Made by a program: the position numbers and the translations under genes
The notes under the pieces: generated by a model
What the model was told of the DNA's origin: nothing
The model's database searches: none
What the model saw: only the letters and a program-made list of their open reading frames with translations
Shown here: positions 59,780-64,000 of the stretch, piece by piece
How the letters are laid out: the number at the start of each line of letters is the position of its first letter
Position numbering within the stretch: position 1 is the first letter of the stretch
Origin: Ischnura elegans
Lineage: Eukaryota > Arthropoda > Insecta > Odonata > Coenagrionidae
DNA: 64,000 bases
Direction: 5' to 3'
Assembly (NCBI RefSeq): GCF_921293095.1
Contig: NC_060258.1
Span: forward strand, 5,084,001 to 5,148,000

Positions 59780-59905
59780 ATTTTCTGTCAGTAGCGGTGA
59801 GTAGAGAATGAGTAGAGAGAGAATGGGTAACGAGTCGGTGCCCGAAACGTCGGCGCTCTCACATAATCTCACCCGCGTGGTATCCCGAGAAGAGTTTATG
59901 CATCT
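59780..59905 (+). mobile_element. Penelope-like element terminal repeat
   Basis: GAGTCGGTGCCCGAAACGTC, then ACCCGCGTGGTATCCCGAGA and AGAGTTTATGC. It parallels 63,052-63,125 (CCCGGTGGCGATCCCGAGAA). The upstream part of a hammerhead core is degraded, although the GGG/CCC stem before GAAAC remains. Confidence 0.75.
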
Positions 59906-59934
59906 TATAGTGTCCTTTAAAACAAGCATATTCA

Positions 59935-60035
59935 TTGCGGAATACTTAGCGGGTTCTCTGCCAGGTTAATTCAGTCGTATAGGCCGACGTTTCGGAAGAG
60001 GACTTGTCTTCCAATTTCAAGGTTTGCTACTCAAT
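59935..60035 (-). mobile_element. Penelope-like terminal repeat, different subfamily, inverted
   Basis: The complement reads GGAAGACAAGTCCTCTTCCG, AAACGTCGGCC, then AACCTGGCAGAGAACCCGCT. The GGAAGA/TCTTCC stem before GAAAC resembles stem II of a hammerhead; the CTGANGA box is mutated. Confidence 0.65.
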
Positions 60036-62303
60036 GATATTCCAATTTCACACTGAATATCATGGACCGTTTAGCGAGCTCAACTATAAGACTAAGGTGT
60101 CGTTCAATTAGCAGAAGGTCTTCGAAATTCTTCGTGGGCTCATTTTATGTTTTTATGCAGCTCATTAGAGGTATCCATGCATTGCTAATGTAATAGCCGG
60201 CATCGCAATTGAAATGTTTTGGATGGAAGTGGATATCGATGGTTTCCTTAACTAAGCGGTCCTAGTAACGTTGTGCTCGGCAAATAATTATGGCATTTTT
60301 CCATCTCATAGCATGGCCTCCTAGTAGCGTTGTGTATAATCCTTAGCATTATTCACCAAGATAAATTAGCCCATTCGAGACAGCGGAGTTTCAGTTTTCG
60401 TCTTAACACGACTGCTGTACTGAGCCCCAAGATACTATTCTTTCTCGTGGTACAGAGCATTTTTGGAGGAAATTCGTTAAGAAGAGTCTCGCAGATAACC
60501 ACACGCTTTTATATCCAATCTTTTTCGACCCCTTCCAGGGGGTCTTCGCATTATCTTGGACTACGAGAGTAGTTCTGCGCCCTCCTTTCCGGGTTTACGA
60601 TCCTACCTACGGCATTGGTTCACCGTCAACTTATGCATTACTTATACGTGTTTGGCACATGGATAATTGTTGCTTGCACGTAAATTGTAAACTTTGAATT
60701 GAATTCCTAATTTTTTCAGAGATTTTCAAATTTTAAGCGAAGTTCTAAGATCAATATTAACGTATTTGATGCAGCAACAATTTCCATCTTGATATTTATA
60801 CAGAACTCGAGATATAAGTTAATATTTATCGGTTTTAAACTTTAAAATAAATTCTGCATAACTTTTCTAATTTATTTTTTCCTGTTCCTACACATTAACA
60901 AAATATATGTCAAAAAGGAACAAATTTATCGAACAAGGACAGCCCTCGATTTTTTATGAAAATTGTTAACTCTATCCTCTAGCAGTGGTTTTACGCAATA
61001 TTAATTTTAGATACATAATAAAAATGCGGCCAAATTTTTTACATAAACGTAGAAATAAATAGATACTTTCGCCGAGTTCCATCAAGTGACTTATTCTATG
61101 AAAGTTTTACATTTTGAATCTAAAATAAAATCCCTCTCCTTGCATCTCCGAATTTTACGTCGTTATTTCGAGTTTTCGTACTCGGGTTCTTACCCCCGCC
61201 GGCAGAGAGTGCGGCGACGCGGCTAGCGTGTGGATGCGGAATGGCCACAGTCACTCTATATCTTGATAATTTATGTAAAAGTGATAGAAAAGAATCACCA
61301 GAAAGTAAAATTAATTAATTTTACAAAGAATATAGAACATGGTCATAAACAAATCATAAGTTGACCGCGAACCGATGCCTCTGGCAGGGTTATAAACCCG
61401 GCAAGGACGGAGCCCAACTACCCTCAGAGTCCGAGATAATGCGAAGTCCCCGCAAAGGATGGGTCGAAAAATGTTGATGCTAAGAGCGTGTAATTAACCG
61501 CGAGACCTTTCTTAATGAATGCCCTTCAGAAATCCTCCTTATAGAGGGGACCGATGAATCTCTTGGGGCTAAGTCTAGCATTCATGCTAAGAGAAGATCT
61601 CCACCGTATCGCAAGGATTAACGAACATCTCTAAAAGAAGACAGTTTCCATGATTAGGAAGTTTTCTTGGTCCGGGCAGAATAACATTGCACGCTGTGGA
61701 AATAACACCTTTATATAGTAGAATATTTCAATAACGGACGCAGTCGGCAGATAATCATTATTTCGACCTCATTACCCTTTAATAATGCACACATTCCATC
61801 AAGGTTTTTTTGATCCCAGCAGCAGAACGTAGAAATTTATGAAACTACCACCTCAAAATAGCAGTCACTATAATTAACGGAAGTAAACAGCAAAAATGCA
61901 TGTTTCTCCTTCTATAACTAGCAATAACGGACACATTCAAGTTTCGGCCACTCTTAATGACGAACAGCATGTAATGTATATTTTTGTCCCAACATCCTTT
62001 CATGCTGGTTACCTCCAAATAGCGGACACTCAAAAATAGCAGACACCTCCCATTAGAACAGTTTTTAAATCCCGGTGGCAGAACATAGACCCTTATGGAA
62101 TTTACTCGTCTAATTAGTGGACTATAGTCTAATGGACAGTTAAAATGTGTAAAATTTCCATAATAAACATCATGATATTTCCAAATAACAAATGAAGAAG
62201 ATCGCAATTTTAACTTCATAGCAAATCACCACCACCTTAAAAAGTCAAATATATTTCCAGCATCAAAATTTTAAATGACGTAAGCCTATAAGACGGTATT
62301 CAC
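60036..62303. other. XKR-like intron, no further gene
   Basis: It contains a family A-like scrap at about 60,712-60,775 (TTCAAATTTTAAGCGAAGTT). A weak tandem similarity of about 260 bp lies around 61,800 and 62,060 (GATCCCAGCAGCAGAACGTA against AATCCCGGTGGCAGAACATA). Otherwise nothing recognised. Confidence 0.45.
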
Positions 62304-62429
62304 CTTGGATCCTTCGGCTGGCCATCAAAGTGAACGTTTCGTAATCGGTTCAGCTCCGAGTAGAAGATGCACAGGTCTTTGTCAAACCGTCTCCTCGAGA
62401 TTGAGGCATATTCCATGCTCCAAATTGAT
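62304..62429 (-). CDS. XKR-like gene, first visible exon
   Basis: Acceptor TTTTGCATTTAG, donor CCAAG|GTGAAT. It reads SIWSMEYASISRRRFDKDLC, then IFYSELNRLRNVHFDGQPKD and P, ending AG. The first base A completes a codon from an exon further upstream. The segment is hydrophilic and would lie in the cytosolic loop before the ESAPQLLLQ helix. The N-terminal exon was not found; a GTAAGG donor at the very edge (complement of 63,992-63,997) is compatible with an exon starting beyond the window. 126 bp. Confidence 0.82.
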
Positions 62430-62974
62430 CTAAATGCAAAAGTTCAATTATATTAGTTCACTTACAATCAAGTAATAGTACATCAAATCTCCATCAGGAT
62501 GAGTTCCTCTCAATGAAGCCTTTTAAAGTAAATTGAAGCTTATTTAAAGCTTTAAAATGTCGAATATCAGCATTTAAAAGGTAGATTAGCCTCACATACG
62601 TAGGCAATAAAAATTCACCACTATCAAGCGATATGTAATTACATTCCTGATAGCATATACCTGTGAATGCCTGTTTCAATCATAATTAACAATAACTGAA
62701 TACTAATATTTCTCCTCTTTTTTATTTCCTTCTGATAATTGTTTACCATTTCTAATATTAATGATAACAAGAGTATTTAAGCTTCCGTTGGTAAAAAAAA
62801 CCGAGTCAAAATAACAAGACAGACAAAATTTAAGACCATAATTTACAGTTTGTCAAAAAATTATATTCTTGAACTCAGCGGTAACCCTTGGATGTGAAAA
62901 ATATTTTCTCTAATGGGAATTTTAATATTTAACGTGATTTAATTCATTTAATTGCTTGGGACAATTAGGTTTAC

Positions 62975-63165
62975 AAAACCCGAGCAGTAGACGACTTCCA
63001 TCGGATATTTGAACAAGGTAAATTATTTAGTTTCACAGCCCTGAGGACGATGACCGAGTCCGACATCGAAACGTTGGCAGATATGGAGTTCCTGACCCGG
63101 TGGCGATCCCGAGAACTCTTTACCAAGTCCATTCGCCGGGAAAGCACGAAATCTTTCAAGGTAAA
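62975..63165 (+). mobile_element. Penelope-like terminal repeat with hammerhead-like core
   Basis: CTGAGGACGATGACCGAGTC to GAAACGTTGG, followed by GACCCGGTGGCGATCCCGAG and AACTCTTTACC, the conserved terminal segment also at 59,851-59,902. Confidence 0.7.
63041..63071 (+). ncRNA. Hammerhead-like ribozyme core
   Basis: CUGAGGA at 63,041-63,047 fits the CUGANGA box. CGATG/CATCG form stem II (63,048-63,052 with 63,064-63,068) around an 11-base loop, and GAAA follows at 63,068-63,071. Penelope-like elements are known to carry hammerheads here. I could not confirm stems I and III or the cleavage site, so activity is unproven. Confidence 0.6.
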
Positions 63166-63169
63166 TTAT

Positions 63170-64000
63170 GTGTCCAAAAGACATTGTTATTACACGATGG
63201 ATATTTTTACGTCATATAGATATCCTATTTTAAACATCCACGACGAGTAATGAAAATGGCGTTACAAGTATATATCAGGTACTTGTTGTTAATAGGTTAT
63301 TGTAATATACGTGATATTCTTAATTGACATTGGACATATTAGAGTCAGAAGGTATTAAACTAAGGAATGGAAGGAAAAGACTAAGTCTAAATACTACTTT
63401 GGTTCATAAAATAAGTTAATGCAATTGTTCTTTTTTATCGCATTTAAGCATAAATTCATTAAGTATTACTTATTTCCTTAAAAAAAATTAATCAAAAAAT
63501 ATCCTTTAGAAACATGCTCAGTACAGAACTGAAGAGCACAGATGTTATATTAGTATATCTGGGGATTATCATAAACCATAATTAGCACAACCATAATTTC
63601 TCATTGGATGTTGTGAAGATGTAAAAGAGGTGTTGTAATATAGCCCTCCACGTCAACTTTAAGACATTGCTCTATCGTCTTTTGGCGGATCTTTTCGATA
63701 TTTGACGGATACCCATGCAACGTGAATTGGATTTACATGGATATTGCACAGACGTCGTACGTCAACGCCGACAATGTTCTCTGGATGTCGTTGGGATATG
63801 GATTGCTGCTTGGGAAGGTATGCCGAGAGTCATACGGCATTAGTTAGACTGTAGATACAAGCCGTATACTATTTCTATAAAATGTATTATTCTATGTTGC
63901 CATTTTTAATATAACTCCTATAATAATTTTAAAGAACCCGCATACCCATTTGATATAACTGGTATAAATAATTAACCAAAAAATATTCTGTCCTTACCTA
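63170..64000. other. No supported gene; possible MITE-like fragment at 63,650-63,825
   Basis: 63,650-63,825 is more GC-rich and has open frames on both strands with repeated GACGT/GTACGAC words. It resembles a repeat rather than an exon. The window ends in a splice-donor-like complement (CCTTAC at 63,992-63,997). Confidence 0.4.

Noticed and set aside
63650..63825. Possible plus-strand exon ending LGYGLLLGK before GTATGC
   Set aside because: Both strands are open, words such as GACGT/GTACGAC recur as in MITE sequences, and it lies on the opposite strand to the XKR-like gene. No family was recognised.

Overview
This window is eukaryotic nuclear DNA, most likely from an arthropod. The evidence is a spliced protein gene with 10-kb introns, GT-AG junctions and many transposon families, with no operons or ribosome binding sites. 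The transposon set (Helitron, mariner, piggyBac, hAT MITEs, Penelope-like elements, non-LTR LINEs) suits an arthropod, but I cannot name the species.

Layout. 1-3973: part of a large protein-coding Helitron on the minus strand, combining a cysteine protease, AT-hooks, a short peptide repeat and a Rep nuclease. Its helicase would lie off the left edge. 3974-9200: non-coding DNA with small inverted-repeat elements, including an hAT MITE with a perfect 8-bp target duplication. 9200-28350: a mosaic of satellite-like and segmentally duplicated blocks, including a 2,162-bp tandem duplication and pairs of about 1.2 and 1.1 kb, with no convincing gene. 28350-36121: a composite array in which an AT-rich unit of about 1.79 kb (three copies) alternates with GC-rich blocks packed with CGGCTTCGCCG palindromes (two copies). 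An old relic of the AT-rich unit lies at 18.4 kb. 36122-38410: a decayed piggyBac whose transposase breaks off at the array edge, then a deleted mariner. 38411-44387: mostly featureless DNA with one MITE and an inverted-repeat pair.

44388-62429 carries the only host gene I can support, a minus-strand XK-related (XKR) membrane protein. Five exons join in one frame through canonical splice sites. They give the C-terminal 310 or so residues, including the stop; the N-terminal exon(s) lie beyond 62.4 kb. Its largest intron (44.8-54.8 kb) holds a nest of elements: a TA-flanked element containing a second TA-flanked element and a 2.55-kb element with TIRs of about 400 bp and a 10-bp target duplication. 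Other introns contain LINE fragments and Penelope-like remnants with a GIY-YIG endonuclease relic. A hammerhead-like core lies just upstream at 63.04 kb.

The most interesting features are the composite hairpin array (28.35-36.12 kb), the protease-AT-hook-repeat-Rep architecture of the Helitron, and the long-TIR element at 48.7-51.3 kb. All coordinates, frames and TIR/TSD calls were made by eye. Family names come from remembered motifs, not database searches.
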